IMG/VR virus record: IMGVR_UViG_3300027865_000042
Location: 1 to 25,695 of that record
Source of the DNA: a virus
Strand: one strand, 5' to 3'
DNA length: 25,695 nt
Shown here in pieces: positions 14,815-24,497 of the stretch. The notes under the pieces are model-generated. The model saw nothing but the letters and a program-made list of their open reading frames with translations. It was not told the origin of the DNA and searched no databases. Each line of letters begins with the position of its first letter. The first letter of the stretch is position 1. A program made the translations under genes and the position numbers.

Positions 14815-15534
14815 ATGGCTGCGTCTAATACAGCACAATTGCTTATCCAGGGCGCTATAAGGTTACTTAAAGGTCGCCGATACCGTGTCGGGAATCAAGA
14901 TTACGGGATCGGTTTGACTGCGCTTAATGATCTTATAGCGTCGTGGAGCCTGGCGAAGATAATGGTGCCTTATGCTATATCTGAAAATTTCCCTACAGTT
15001 ATAGGCCAAGTTGCGTATACTATTGGACCGAGCGGGGATATCAATACTGTAAGGCCTACTAAATTATTGCCGGGGACATATATACGGGATGCGAGTGATA
15101 TCGATCATCCCGTAGATAAGATAAGCCGAGAAAGATACAATTCAATTAATACAAAAACAAGCACTGGTCGTCCGAATCGAATTTATTATGATCCTGTGTT
15201 TCCAATAGGAACCTTCTATTTCAATAAAGAGCCTATAGCGGTTGAAACAGTGTATATTGATTCTTTAAAGCCGATAACTGAAATATCGGATATGACTGCG
15301 TCACTGGCGCTGCCATCGGCATATCGGTTAGCGTTGAAGTTTAATTTGGCTATTATGCTCGCTCCCGATTACAATGATATAAAAATACCTCAGATAGTTG
15401 CTGAAGCTGCCGATAGCAGCAAAAGAGCGCTAGGGTCTGCGAATTCGTCAGAACTACCCGAATCGCGTATGGACCCTGCGCTGCTGGATACTACAGGCGT
15501 ACTTACAGAAGCTTCTTTTGAGGCAGGTAAATGA
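14815..15534 (+). CDS. Head-tail connector / tail accessory protein, P22 gp4-like
   Basis: In P22, gp4 binds the portal ring to close the filled head and carry the tail. This 239-aa protein shows the family's features: an N-terminal helical pair (LLIQGAIRLLKGRRYRVGNQ; ALNDLIASWSLAKIMVPY), then the strand-rich QVAYTIGPSGDINTVRPTKL, then HPVDKISRERYNSINTKTS, GRPNRIYYDP and FYFNKEP, and a C-terminal helix (SAYRLALKFNLAIMLAPDYN). P22 gp4 is shorter (about 166 residues). A weak SD suggests coupling to the upstream gene, and its last four bases overlap the next start (ATGA). Confidence 0.88.
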   Translation: MAASNTAQLLIQGAIRLLKGRRYRVGNQDYGIGLTALNDLIASWSLAKIMVPYAISENFPTVIGQVAYTIGPSGDINTVRPTKLLPGTYIRDASDIDHPVDKISRERYNSINTKTSTGRPNRIYYDPVFPIGTFYFNKEPIAVETVYIDSLKPITEISDMTASLALPSAYRLALKFNLAIMLAPDYNDIKIPQIVAEAADSSKRALGSANSSELPESRMDPALLDTTGVLTEASFEAGK

Positions 15535-16598
15535 GATTAGCTGAACTTATAACAGAAATAGGTTACGACCTCGATAGAACGTCAATTGACGATCGAATAA
15601 AATTCTGGATACAACAAGCGATAGATATGGTGTATGCTGCGCTACCTAAAAAAGAACGCCAAAGGTCAGCAACTATTACAGTCGTTACAGGGGTGCAGGA
15701 AGTTAACACACCTTCCGATTTTGGCGATTTTGACACTATCTACAATAGCGCAAAAGAGCCTTTAGCTTACTTGACACCGCGGGAATTCTTTGCTCCAGAT
15801 AAAAATCTTGCATCCGGAACGCCTATAGAATTTACTTATTGGAATAATCAAATACTATTTTCACCTGTTCCAGATGCTAGTACGGCGCACACCATCAATT
15901 ATTTTTTGGAAAAACCAAACGTGTATGTACATAGTTTAACGATGAAGCATTACGTGTCAATGTCTGCACATGTTCAAGTTTATGTCGATGAAGACGGGTT
16001 TGCTGAAGGCGAAGGTAAGTTACTGTTCGTGTCCCCAACAACTACAGATGCAAAAATACAAGTGCAAACAGCAGACAGCCACAGACATGAAGTGATTGTC
16101 TACCATGACGTTGACGCCGCGACGAAGGGCACCCCATGGTACTTTGCCGAGAAGGCAACAAACGCCTATGAGCGAAATTTTTTTCTGTCCCCGACTCTTT
16201 CAGATACGGTTATTCGAACGGCAAATACTCGCCGACACCATCATTTCCTTAATTTTATACATAATCCAGACCCAACAAGTCACCCGGACGGCAATAATGC
16301 AGCGGTATATGTAGACGAAGATGGGCTAGACAGGAGCCTTCGATTTGGTTACATTTCTCCGACAACTACAGCTACCACGGATAATGAACTCATTCATGAT
16401 GCAGATAACGTCATTCCCGGATTAATTGAACTATACCATTCGGCAGTATTCGAATTCGCCATGGCTAAAGGACATCGGTTTGATAAGAGACATGACCGCG
16501 CGGCAGCTCATGAAACAGCTGCGGGAGTGATTATGGCGTTCATATTGGGAAATCCTGCAAACGCAGTCTCAACCGTGAGTAACCAGACTGATGACTGA
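15531..16598 (+). CDS. Adaptor-like connector protein with an inserted double beta module, 355 aa
   Basis: The N-terminus (MRLAELITEIGYDLDRTSID; WIQQAIDMVYAALPKKERQR) and C-terminus (IPGLIELYHSAVFEFAMAKG; HDRAAAHETAAGVIMAFILG) look like the two helical halves of small phage adaptor or tail-completion proteins, linked by strands such as PLAYLTPREFF and NNQILFSPVPD. Between them, about residues 135-300, sits an insertion with two related units, VYVDEDGFAEGEGKLLFVSP and VYVDEDGLDRSLRFGYISP, each followed by TTT. This probably forms an exposed beta domain. It overlaps the gp4-like gene by four bases and the next gene by eight. Confidence 0.65.
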   Translation: MRLAELITEIGYDLDRTSIDDRIKFWIQQAIDMVYAALPKKERQRSATITVVTGVQEVNTPSDFGDFDTIYNSAKEPLAYLTPREFFAPDKNLASGTPIEFTYWNNQILFSPVPDASTAHTINYFLEKPNVYVHSLTMKHYVSMSAHVQVYVDEDGFAEGEGKLLFVSPTTTDAKIQVQTADSHRHEVIVYHDVDAATKGTPWYFAEKATNAYERNFFLSPTLSDTVIRTANTRRHHHFLNFIHNPDPTSHPDGNNAAVYVDEDGLDRSLRFGYISPTTTATTDNELIHDADNVIPGLIELYHSAVFEFAMAKGHRFDKRHDRAAAHETAAGVIMAFILGNPANAVSTVSNQTDD

Positions 16599-17253
16599 AG
16601 ACTTTTATGCTTCTTTTGATAGCAGTCTCAATGCGGATATACCGGCAGCGTTGCCTCCGGATACGATAACTCGTATGGGTGTTGATAATACATCCTATAT
16701 AGTCGGCGGTGGGAGTTTAACATGTACACATGCCACTCAGGCCGGTTCTTTGATATGGGATGGTTCTTTTTCATCGGTGCATCGCAATGTAGGCCAAATA
16801 GTTTTTTGGCATCGAGCGCCCCAGACAGGCGGTAATGCTCGCGTCGATTATAGTAAGCCTGTAGCCGACGCTAGAATTGAGGTGCGCAGGCTCATCAATA
16901 GTCCTGCGGGGAATAACTCGTATAATCTCACTATGAATAATGCGATAGGAGGCCCTGTTATTAGTATGACAGGCGTGCTCGCATCGTTAAGTAGCAACTG
17001 GCAGCGTATCAGACTGCTATGGCGGTGGAATGACCCAAGCGGATATACAGCGCTGTACCAGGATGATGAATTAGTTATTTATAGTACAGCAGGCAACACT
17101 CAAACACGGGCTTTAGGTGTCTTCAATACCAGGATCATACTCGGACTATCTCCGAATGGGAATATGGATGAATTCTATGTGTGGGACTCCCTAGCTCCTC
17201 GGAAACTAACTTTAGGTGCACCACTAGGACTCCCTAATGCACTGGGACGCTAA
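16591..17253 (+). CDS. Lectin/glucanase-fold (concanavalin A-like) virion protein, 220 aa
   Basis: The pattern NWQRIRLLWRWNDPSGYTAL, YQDDELVIYS and ending MDEFYVWDSL is typical of concanavalin A-like/LamG beta-sandwich domains that bind sugars or polymers. The front half (SLTCTHATQAGSLIWDG; QIVFWHRAP) supplies the other strands. The whole protein is about the size of one such domain. No catalytic glutamate pair of a glucanase is evident. It may let the virion bind surface glycans, but this is inference. It starts eight bases inside the adaptor gene and its stop shares bases with the next ATG. Confidence 0.6.
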   Translation: MTEDFYASFDSSLNADIPAALPPDTITRMGVDNTSYIVGGGSLTCTHATQAGSLIWDGSFSSVHRNVGQIVFWHRAPQTGGNARVDYSKPVADARIEVRRLINSPAGNNSYNLTMNNAIGGPVISMTGVLASLSSNWQRIRLLWRWNDPSGYTALYQDDELVIYSTAGNTQTRALGVFNTRIILGLSPNGNMDEFYVWDSLAPRKLTLGAPLGLPNALGR

Positions 17254-17681
17254 TGCAAGGACCATTTTACTTATCAGACCCAGTGGCAGAGAGTCGCGAG
17301 TTTGCCTTTTTCCTGGTAGACATCAATGATTTAGCAACACCCGAAACCGTGGAAGCTGGCGGCCAACCTCAGATACGGAAGCCCGGTGAAACTTCCTGGA
17401 CAAATACTAACAATACTTTGGTGCATATAGGCGAAGGTCATTACATAGTCACACTTGACGTAGACGAAATTAATGTAGTAGGCTTATTCGGTATTCGGTA
17501 TAAATCTGCGAATACAGCAGAGTTTCAAGATATTGGCATAGTGACTGCAACAAATAGTGAACTGTTAAATTCTATGGAGACAACGATCCGAGACGTACAA
17601 GCTCGATTGCGCACTGTGGAAGCAATAGTACAGGAGCTTGCTAAAGAAGTCGAAAAAACCGTTTTTGAGAGCCCCCTATAA
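17253..17681 (+). CDS. Beta-domain plus coiled-coil virion protein, 142 aa
   Basis: It starts at TAATG, overlapping the previous stop. Residues 1-97 form a beta-sandwich-like domain (REFAFFLVDINDLATPETVE; PQIRKPGETSW; EGHYIVTLDVDEINVVGLFG), similar to small domains found beside phage tail fibres. Residues 105-138 (LLNSMETTIRDVQARLRTVE and on to VQELAKEVEK) form a coiled coil, probably trimeric. The stop overlaps the start of the tail nozzle gene. A short fibre or an adapter carrying the lectin-like protein is a plausible role. Confidence 0.6.
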   Translation: MQGPFYLSDPVAESREFAFFLVDINDLATPETVEAGGQPQIRKPGETSWTNTNNTLVHIGEGHYIVTLDVDEINVVGLFGIRYKSANTAEFQDIGIVTATNSELLNSMETTIRDVQARLRTVEAIVQELAKEVEKTVFESPL

Positions 17682-19204
17682 TGGCCGAACCTGCTCAACG
17701 ATTGAACTTTCTTGGCGGCATGAATCGCCAACCCTTACAAGGTGAGGGACAAGTGAAGCTACTTACCAACGCACGACCTCTCGTTTCAGGTGGGTTGCAA
17801 GTAAGATACGGCCAAAGTTTATATGCGTCGGTAGGCAGTGACCCAACTATAGGTAATATCCGGTATCTTTTCGCTTACCGAACTGCGGCACTAGGTACGC
17901 GCCTATACAGTATTCGGCACACGCCGACAAGTAATAAATTCTTTGACAATACTACCGAGATCACAGGCCCGACACTCGTGAGTTCGGGATACATAGATAT
18001 GGTCGAGGGACGCGGAACTATATTTTTAACTAATGCAGAAACTCATAATATACAATACCATGTTCCGGGAACATCTGTGCGGGCGGAAATAACAAATTCC
18101 TTCGCGGGCGAGGAGCTACCTTTGTGTAAATTCATCCAGGTGTACAGGAATCGGTTGTATGCCTGGACCAGCAAGGGTCTCCGATATACCAACGCAGGCA
18201 TATATACAACATTGCCTGCACTGCATTTCGCAGATCTTAATCTAGTAAAAGTCCGCGCTGAAACTGTTGAGCCGTTTGGTCTTGGTGTAGGCGAAGATCT
18301 TTTAGTAATGTTTACTTTAGATAGCTATAATATTATGATGGGCGTCCCAGGTAACGAAGGCGCTCGCGGATCATATACGTTGAAAGAGTATTCCGGAATT
18401 GGCTGCGGAGCGCCGGATACAATATCGTCGAAAGGGAATATGATTATATGGATCGATACTGAACGCAGAGTTCGCATGCTAAAAGGTCCGGTTATACATG
18501 ACTTAGACCCAAATGATTCTGTGGCTGAGTTCTTGCATGCCGCAGATAATTTGGAAACTGCGACAGCCCGGATTCTTGGGCGCGAAATATGGGTCTCACT
18601 ACCCAAAAGCGGTTCGGCTGTTGACCGGAGAATACTGGTATATGACCTATTTTTTGAAAAATGGGTTGCAGAATTTACCGGCATTGAAGGATATGCAATA
18701 GCTTATTTACCGGAGATCAACGCTGTATATGTTGGCGCCCATACGGGAGGCTACATATGGCGACAAGCTAATGGGAATTATAAACCACTCACTGATTCAG
18801 GTGCTTTGATACCATTCGAATGGATAGATGGTCAGCTGGTTTTTGGCACTTTGTGGCATAAGAAAATATTCGAAAAGATCTTGGTCGCGTACAATCTGAG
18901 CGCCAGCGAAACGTTGAACTTCTCATATGCGACCAACGGAATAGACAGTTATACCAGTTTTGAATTGAATGGCACAGTAACACAGCCAGCTAGTAATTGG
19001 GGTTCTGATAATTGGGGCGCCGCTACATGGGGAGGCAATCCTGGGATGGAATCCACAGTGTTGAGGCCGAAAACGCAAGAAAAAGTGCGAGCGTATTCAA
19101 TGAGATTGAAAGTATCGGGGGATCTAAGTGGGGGCACTGTGATTTACGGTGCGAAAGCCTACGCTGAAGAATTGGACCGTGACGGCGAATCTGATATAAT
19201 ATAA
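17681..19204 (+). CDS. Tail nozzle / packaged-DNA stabilisation protein, P22 gp10-like
   Basis: The 507-aa protein begins MAEPAQRLNFLGGMNRQPLQ and has the repeated beta pattern of a propeller or nozzle: FAYRTAALGTRLYSIRHTP, YRNRLYAWTSKGLRYTNAG, GMIIWID-type strands near MIIWIDTERRVRMLKGP, and KWVAEFTGIEGYAIAYLPEI. This fits the P22 gp10/T7 gp12 class, which forms the tail tube tip below gp4 and keeps DNA inside. A Trp-rich stretch (SNWGSDNWGAATWGG, about 438-452) near the C-terminus is distinctive. Its position three genes after the gp4-like connector agrees. It overlaps the upstream stop (TAATG). Confidence 0.8.
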   Translation: MAEPAQRLNFLGGMNRQPLQGEGQVKLLTNARPLVSGGLQVRYGQSLYASVGSDPTIGNIRYLFAYRTAALGTRLYSIRHTPTSNKFFDNTTEITGPTLVSSGYIDMVEGRGTIFLTNAETHNIQYHVPGTSVRAEITNSFAGEELPLCKFIQVYRNRLYAWTSKGLRYTNAGIYTTLPALHFADLNLVKVRAETVEPFGLGVGEDLLVMFTLDSYNIMMGVPGNEGARGSYTLKEYSGIGCGAPDTISSKGNMIIWIDTERRVRMLKGPVIHDLDPNDSVAEFLHAADNLETATARILGREIWVSLPKSGSAVDRRILVYDLFFEKWVAEFTGIEGYAIAYLPEINAVYVGAHTGGYIWRQANGNYKPLTDSGALIPFEWIDGQLVFGTLWHKKIFEKILVAYNLSASETLNFSYATNGIDSYTSFELNGTVTQPASNWGSDNWGAATWGGNPGMESTVLRPKTQEKVRAYSMRLKVSGDLSGGTVIYGAKAYAEELDRDGESDII

Positions 19205-19217
19205 GTGGAGAAAAAAT

Positions 19218-19898
19218 ATGGCTGCATTAGATAGCGGTAGCTCAGATTATAATAACGACACTCTGGATACGGCAGGTACCGCTGAGTCTGCGTCTACGCT
19301 TACCGACTGGGCGCGGGCAAACGGTATGACCGATGCCATTTTGAAGATACAAGCCAAGCTAGGTGTTGCCTTAGATGGCAACAAAGCTGATTTAGCCACA
19401 CGTCTTTTGGTAGCGATGGATGCCGATGGGCTGCTTAAGCTATCTGATGTGATCCAGATGCAGTATGCGACAGATAACGCGGTAAGCGCCGCGCTTACCA
19501 CTAATATACCCTTCGACGATTCTATCCCCCAAATTACTGAGGGTAGCGAAGTTTTAACCCAAGCTTTCACACCGAAAGCGGCGACTTCAATTTTAGAAGT
19601 CGCCGCCGAATTACATCTAAGCGCCGCCGCAGCGGAACACTTAATAGCGGCGCTGTTCGTCGATACCACTGCGGATGCCTTGGCTGCCGTCGCTGAATAT
19701 GTTGGCGCAGCGGATAGTGTAGTGGTTGTGAAATTAAGATATTTAGTGGTGTCCGGATCGACAAGTGCAAGGACTTACAGAATACGAGTAGGTACGGCAT
19801 CTCAGAATGTAGTATTGAATGGAATTGTTACCGGCCCTGCGCGGCGGTTTGGTGGTGTGCTTATATCGAGTTTAAGAATAACCGAATGGCAAGTATAG
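19218..19898 (+). CDS. Tail-fibre-type protein with C-terminal receptor-like domain, 226 aa
   Basis: GGAGA precedes the ATG. Residues 1-75 are helical and small-residue-rich (ILKIQAKLGVALDGNKADLA). From about residue 80 the sequence follows a known phage-fibre C-terminal pattern: QMQYATDNAVSAALTTNIPF, DDSIPQITEGSEVLTQAFTP, then strands ending RFGGVLISSLRITEWQV. This domain is usually found at the end of fibres. Here the protein is short, with no long shaft, so it may cap another fibre or be a head-surface protein. The cluster contains no longer classical tailspike. Confidence 0.7.
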   Translation: MAALDSGSSDYNNDTLDTAGTAESASTLTDWARANGMTDAILKIQAKLGVALDGNKADLATRLLVAMDADGLLKLSDVIQMQYATDNAVSAALTTNIPFDDSIPQITEGSEVLTQAFTPKAATSILEVAAELHLSAAAAEHLIAALFVDTTADALAAVAEYVGAADSVVVVKLRYLVVSGSTSARTYRIRVGTASQNVVLNGIVTGPARRFGGVLISSLRITEWQV

Positions 19899-19908
19899 GG
19901 GACACTTA

Positions 19909-20109
19909 ATGGCGCGAAGAAAGCACCGCAATGTAATGAGGGAAACAACGGCCATGGAGCAAATTGGCGGTCAGAAGGGTATATATCGATTCCGACCGGA
20001 GTATGCGTATATGACAGGTGGTTTTGTACGGGATGCGCAGGGAAATAAAACTCAGAAAACTAAACGTGTTGTACCTGGATCGGCGTTTAAGAGAAAAAGG
20101 CGTACCTAA
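19909..20109 (+). CDS. Small basic hypothetical protein, 66 aa
   Basis: AGGGG lies seven bases before the ATG. The protein is strongly basic (MARRKHRNVMRETTAMEQIG at the start, FKRKRRT at the end) and could bind DNA inside the capsid. No family is recognised. It lies 11 bases before the polyglycine gene. Confidence 0.6.
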   Translation: MARRKHRNVMRETTAMEQIGGQKGIYRFRPEYAYMTGGFVRDAQGNKTQKTKRVVPGSAFKRKRRT

Positions 20110-20120
20110 AGGAGCTTACT

Positions 20121-21104
<984 letters not shown>

Positions 21105-21114
21105 GGGGAAAACC

Positions 21115-22737
21115 ATGCCGTTTGAGAGACCGAAAAAAGATTTCTTTGAACGAGAACGCGAATTGTACAAGTCGATACCGTTTGGTGAAGGCTTGGATGA
21201 AAACCAGATTATGTCCACAATTCGTCGTCAGGATGAAGAACAGGCAGCCGCTGAACAACAACAACAACAACAACAGCCAATGGGGGGCCCTTCGGATGCT
21301 GAAGACATCCTGGAATTTATGACTCGTAATGAAGATAAGGTAGCCCAGCTGGAGCGGGAATCCAATATGGAGCCAGGGAGTATTCGAAAACAATTTGAAG
21401 AGCTGGATAGAGCTGCTAAAATAGAGGCTGACGAACAGGAAGCGGTGGATTTCGAAAATGCATCCAATGTTAACATATCTCCGGAAGTAGCTGCCCAATA
21501 TGCAAAAGCAGCTGGGTTTGATATACCTGCGTCCCATATACCTGAAGCGCGTCAAGTGATGTCACGAATGACTAAAACACGCCGGGATACGAAGTTAGAC
21601 GCCGATACGAAAGAAGTATCCCTTAACCAAGACAAGAACTTGCTGAATCAAATCGTATTGCGGTCTACAACTCAGAATGGTAGGCGCGGCGTAGCTGTTA
21701 CTGGTGAAACCTCTGGTGGTCGAAGAGCGGAGGAGCTGCGCGGATTCGAAAGCGAGCCTCTTGCCCGAAAACCGACCGGGGAAGAGACAGCGATAGGAGA
21801 GGAGTCAATAATTGACCCCCAAGGTCGTGAAGTGACACGACAAGCTCTGTCGCCGCCAGGCAGATTCTTTCCTGAACCGAAAGACACGCCTCAACGTGAT
21901 ATAGAACAATTCCTTAATACGTTGGAAGACGAAACCACTTTACTCGGCGGTGCTGCGGGACAACGCGATGTAGAGGCACAACGTCAGCGTAACGCAATAC
22001 GTATTGCTGGATTTAAAAACCAAATGGATCAACGGACTGTTCTGAAACCTGGAGAAGAGATTTTTGAAACGGGACCGGGCGAGGCTAAGCGGCTTGGAGG
22101 CGTGGCCTCGTTACCTCCAAGAGGTGTGGGAGGTGTAGGACGGGCTCAGGGCGACGAACTTAGTGAACTGACAGCTGGTGCGAAAACACAAATACAAAAA
22201 GAAATCCGTGAGTCACGGGGGCGATTTCAGGAGTTCGCGAACTTAGCAAAAGATCCCCGATTCAAACCGGAAAATAATTTGACGTATTATCGAGCTGGCC
22301 TAGCTAAGTTCGGATCTTTTTTAGATGAAATATCGCCGAGTATATCAGGCGCATTTAATTTGCAAGATAACATTACGGATTTTAATGAATTCAAAGCGCT
22401 CACAGAAAACATGTTTACTTCCTGGCGTCGCGCCGTAACCGGCGTCGCATTTCGACCGGAAGAGGAAAAAGCTCTGCGGAAAGCATTCCCTTCAACGCAA
22501 GACGGCCCCACAGCGTACAAAGCCAAATTGAACGCTGTGCAGCAATTAAACCGGCGCATTGTAGCGAGACTGCAAACGTACCGGCCTGGAGATAAGATCG
22601 ATGTATTGAGCGAGTTAGCCCGGGCGCAATCTGAGCGTAAAATCCCTGACGATGTCGCTGCACAGATATTCAAATCGGTAGGGGGCAATAAAGCGATGGC
22701 TCGGCAACGGGCCTTAGATATGGGTTATACCCTGTAA
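21115..22737 (+). CDS. Probable ejection (internal virion) protein, 540 aa
   Basis: GGGGAA lies just before the ATG. The N-terminal region (MPFERPKKDFFERERELYKS) is charged, followed by a Gln7 run (six CAA and one CAG, 21256-21276). The middle 150-340 is low-complexity, polar and probably disordered. From about residue 355 a helical domain follows (ELTAGAKTQIQKEIRESRGR; FGSFLDEISPSISGAFN; MFTSWRRAVTGVAFRPEEEK; GPTAYKAKLNAVQQL), which resembles C-terminal domains of phage internal or DNA-injection proteins. The last residues GGNKAMARQRALDMGYTL look like a short tail signal. Function is inferred from position and composition. Confidence 0.65.
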   Translation: MPFERPKKDFFERERELYKSIPFGEGLDENQIMSTIRRQDEEQAAAEQQQQQQQPMGGPSDAEDILEFMTRNEDKVAQLERESNMEPGSIRKQFEELDRAAKIEADEQEAVDFENASNVNISPEVAAQYAKAAGFDIPASHIPEARQVMSRMTKTRRDTKLDADTKEVSLNQDKNLLNQIVLRSTTQNGRRGVAVTGETSGGRRAEELRGFESEPLARKPTGEETAIGEESIIDPQGREVTRQALSPPGRFFPEPKDTPQRDIEQFLNTLEDETTLLGGAAGQRDVEAQRQRNAIRIAGFKNQMDQRTVLKPGEEIFETGPGEAKRLGGVASLPPRGVGGVGRAQGDELSELTAGAKTQIQKEIRESRGRFQEFANLAKDPRFKPENNLTYYRAGLAKFGSFLDEISPSISGAFNLQDNITDFNEFKALTENMFTSWRRAVTGVAFRPEEEKALRKAFPSTQDGPTAYKAKLNAVQQLNRRIVARLQTYRPGDKIDVLSELARAQSERKIPDDVAAQIFKSVGGNKAMARQRALDMGYTL

Positions 22738-24341
22738 TGGCTGATATCTTCGATCAATTAGAGCAGCAGCAAAGCGGCGGTAGGCAGCTGCCCGGCACAG
22801 TCGCAACCAGTGGGGATATCTTCGATCAATTAGAACAGCAGCAAACAGCTCCTCCAGGAGAGCCCTCGATACCTCTAACTGAAGTAGTATCAGGGGCGCT
22901 GCGAAATTTCCCAGAAAGTACCTCCCAGTTTGCAAAGGTCGTAGCCGAACCGTTTACAAGTGTTGAAGGATTTGTCAATACTGCTAAAAGTATCGGAACC
23001 CTCGCCCAAGGACTTGTACAGTACGCTATCCCAGGCGACCATCCGTCGGAAAAGGCTGTTGAAGCTGTCGGGAAGATGTATGCCGGCCGATTTGGTGGGT
23101 TAGAGAATATTAAGCGCACCTTGCGAGATGACCCTGTAGGCTTTATGGCCGATCTGTCGTTTTTCTTAGGTACTGGTGGGGCTGTCGCTGCGAAAGTCGC
23201 GGGTGCTGGGAAAGTAGGTCGCGCAGCTGCCGCTGTAGGGCGTGTAGGCAAAGCTTTAGATCCTGTACGTATTGCAGGGACAGTAGTGTCTGCGCCGATT
23301 AAGCTCGCGGGCAAGATAGGTAAACAAGTCATCGGGAATATGGTAACCGGTGTTGGTGCTGAGACTATCAGCAAGGCATTCGACCGGCCGCCGGATTTCG
23401 TAAAAGGCCTGACAGGTAAAACTAATATGGAAGATGTGCTGCGTAACGCAAAAGGCGGCCTCAGCAGCATGAAGGATGACCGCGCAATTGCGTACACAGC
23501 ACAGTTAGCTAAGGTAAAAGCTGCATCGAGAATAATTGACATGGGGTCGATAAAAACAGCTATGCGGAAGAACTTAACTAAGAATTACCAAGCAAAAATC
23601 GACGGTGCAGGCAACTTAGATTTAGCCAGCTCAGTATTCCCGGATGCAGTGCAGAGCGATGTGCAGAAAATATATAAACTGGTTAATGAATGGGATGCGA
23701 CCCCCGGCAACACCGCACCTATCGGGCTGGATACATTAAAGCGAAGACTTGATGATTTCTTCGTACCTTCGAAAAATAGTCGTGCGTTTGTGACAGGCTT
23801 GCGTAACGAAGTAAAGAATAAACTTACTGCCAACGTAAAAAATTACGCTAAAATGACAAAGGATTACGCCGAGGCTTCGGATATCCTGAATCAAATAGAA
23901 AAGGGTCTCGCCCTCGGAGATCGTGGGTCTATGGACTCAGCTATCCGAAGGCTATCTGCCGTAATGAAAGAGAATAATGAATTCCGAAATAGCCTTTTAG
24001 GTAAGCTTGAAGTAGCTGCGGGAACTGATTTTCGCGCCCAGATTGCAGGGATTCAAATGCAGAAAATGTTGCCCCAAGGATTGATAGGCAGATTAGCTGA
24101 TGTTGGCATAGCGACCAATATACTACAGAAAGGTATTATGGCTACCGATCCGGCATTATTCGCCGCGTTAATGGCAACCTCTCCCAGAGTTATGGCTACG
24201 TTTTTGAATGTCCTCGGTAAAGGCTATCGTGGTTCCCGCGCAGTATACCGGGGTGCTGCCGCGGTCACGCCAGGCAGCTTTCAACTAAGTCGAGCAGGTT
24301 TAAAAGCTGAGCAATCGCAACAGCTTGCAGAATTGGAATAG
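22737..24341 (+). CDS. Probable ejection (internal virion) protein with DIFDQLEQQQ repeats, 534 aa
   Basis: The start overlaps the preceding stop (TAATG). The motif DIFDQLEQQQ occurs twice, at residues 3-12 and 27-36, the DNA copies being 72 bp apart. A similar motif often opens phage internal proteins. Residues about 136-205 are small-residue-rich and hydrophobic (MADLSFFLGTGGAVAAKVAG; KLAGKIGKQVIGNMVTGVG), suited to membrane insertion during DNA ejection. The rest is helical (YLAKM-free regions such as LTANVKNYAKMTKDYAEASD). In P22-like phages the last three tail-cluster genes include ejection proteins, which fits. It is the last gene of the rightward structural run before the hairpins. Confidence 0.65.
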   Translation: MADIFDQLEQQQSGGRQLPGTVATSGDIFDQLEQQQTAPPGEPSIPLTEVVSGALRNFPESTSQFAKVVAEPFTSVEGFVNTAKSIGTLAQGLVQYAIPGDHPSEKAVEAVGKMYAGRFGGLENIKRTLRDDPVGFMADLSFFLGTGGAVAAKVAGAGKVGRAAAAVGRVGKALDPVRIAGTVVSAPIKLAGKIGKQVIGNMVTGVGAETISKAFDRPPDFVKGLTGKTNMEDVLRNAKGGLSSMKDDRAIAYTAQLAKVKAASRIIDMGSIKTAMRKNLTKNYQAKIDGAGNLDLASSVFPDAVQSDVQKIYKLVNEWDATPGNTAPIGLDTLKRRLDDFFVPSKNSRAFVTGLRNEVKNKLTANVKNYAKMTKDYAEASDILNQIEKGLALGDRGSMDSAIRRLSAVMKENNEFRNSLLGKLEVAAGTDFRAQIAGIQMQKMLPQGLIGRLADVGIATNILQKGIMATDPALFAALMATSPRVMATFLNVLGKGYRGSRAVYRGAAAVTPGSFQLSRAGLKAEQSQQLAELE

Positions 24342-24352
24342 AAAAAAGGAAG

Positions 24353-24419
24353 AGGCGGCCACGGAAGCGGAACAACGTAAGAGAGGAGGTAACTCACGTC
24401 GCCGCTAGCCGGGCCGCCT
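24353..24419 (+). ncRNA. 67-nt structured RNA element with a Shine-Dalgarno-like apical loop
   Basis: AGGCGGCC (24353-24360) pairs with GGCCGCCT (24412-24419), CGG (24362-24364) with CCG (24409-24411), AGCGG (24366-24370) with CCGCT (24402-24406), ACGT (24375-24378) with ACGT (24396-24399), and GAG (24381-24383) with CTC (24393-24395). That gives 23 pairs and leaves loop AGGAGGTAA (24384-24392). No start codon follows the AGGAGG at a usable distance, and no T tract follows the stem. It is either a 3' end structure or a small RNA; no known family is assigned. Confidence 0.5.
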
Positions 24420-24444
24420 ATTTGGTAGGAATAAAAGCGGCACT

Positions 24445-24465
24445 AGACACTTTTTTGAAGTGTCT
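24445..24465 (+). terminator. Stem-loop in the gap before the membrane-protein gene, possible terminator
   Basis: AGACACTT pairs perfectly with AAGTGTCT around TTTTG. The sequence after the stem is GCATATATATATTAT, AT-rich but not a T run, so termination is uncertain. Confidence 0.35.
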
Positions 24466-24497
24466 GCATATATATATTATACCTGATAGGCATCTAC

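Noticed and set aside
18961-19040. Diversity-generating variable region in the Trp/Asn-rich end of the nozzle gene
   Set aside because: No template repeat or reverse transcriptase was found in the window.
24353-24419. tRNA or tmRNA gene
   Set aside because: No acceptor stem with CCA, anticodon arm or T-loop pattern can be placed; it is one long imperfect hairpin.
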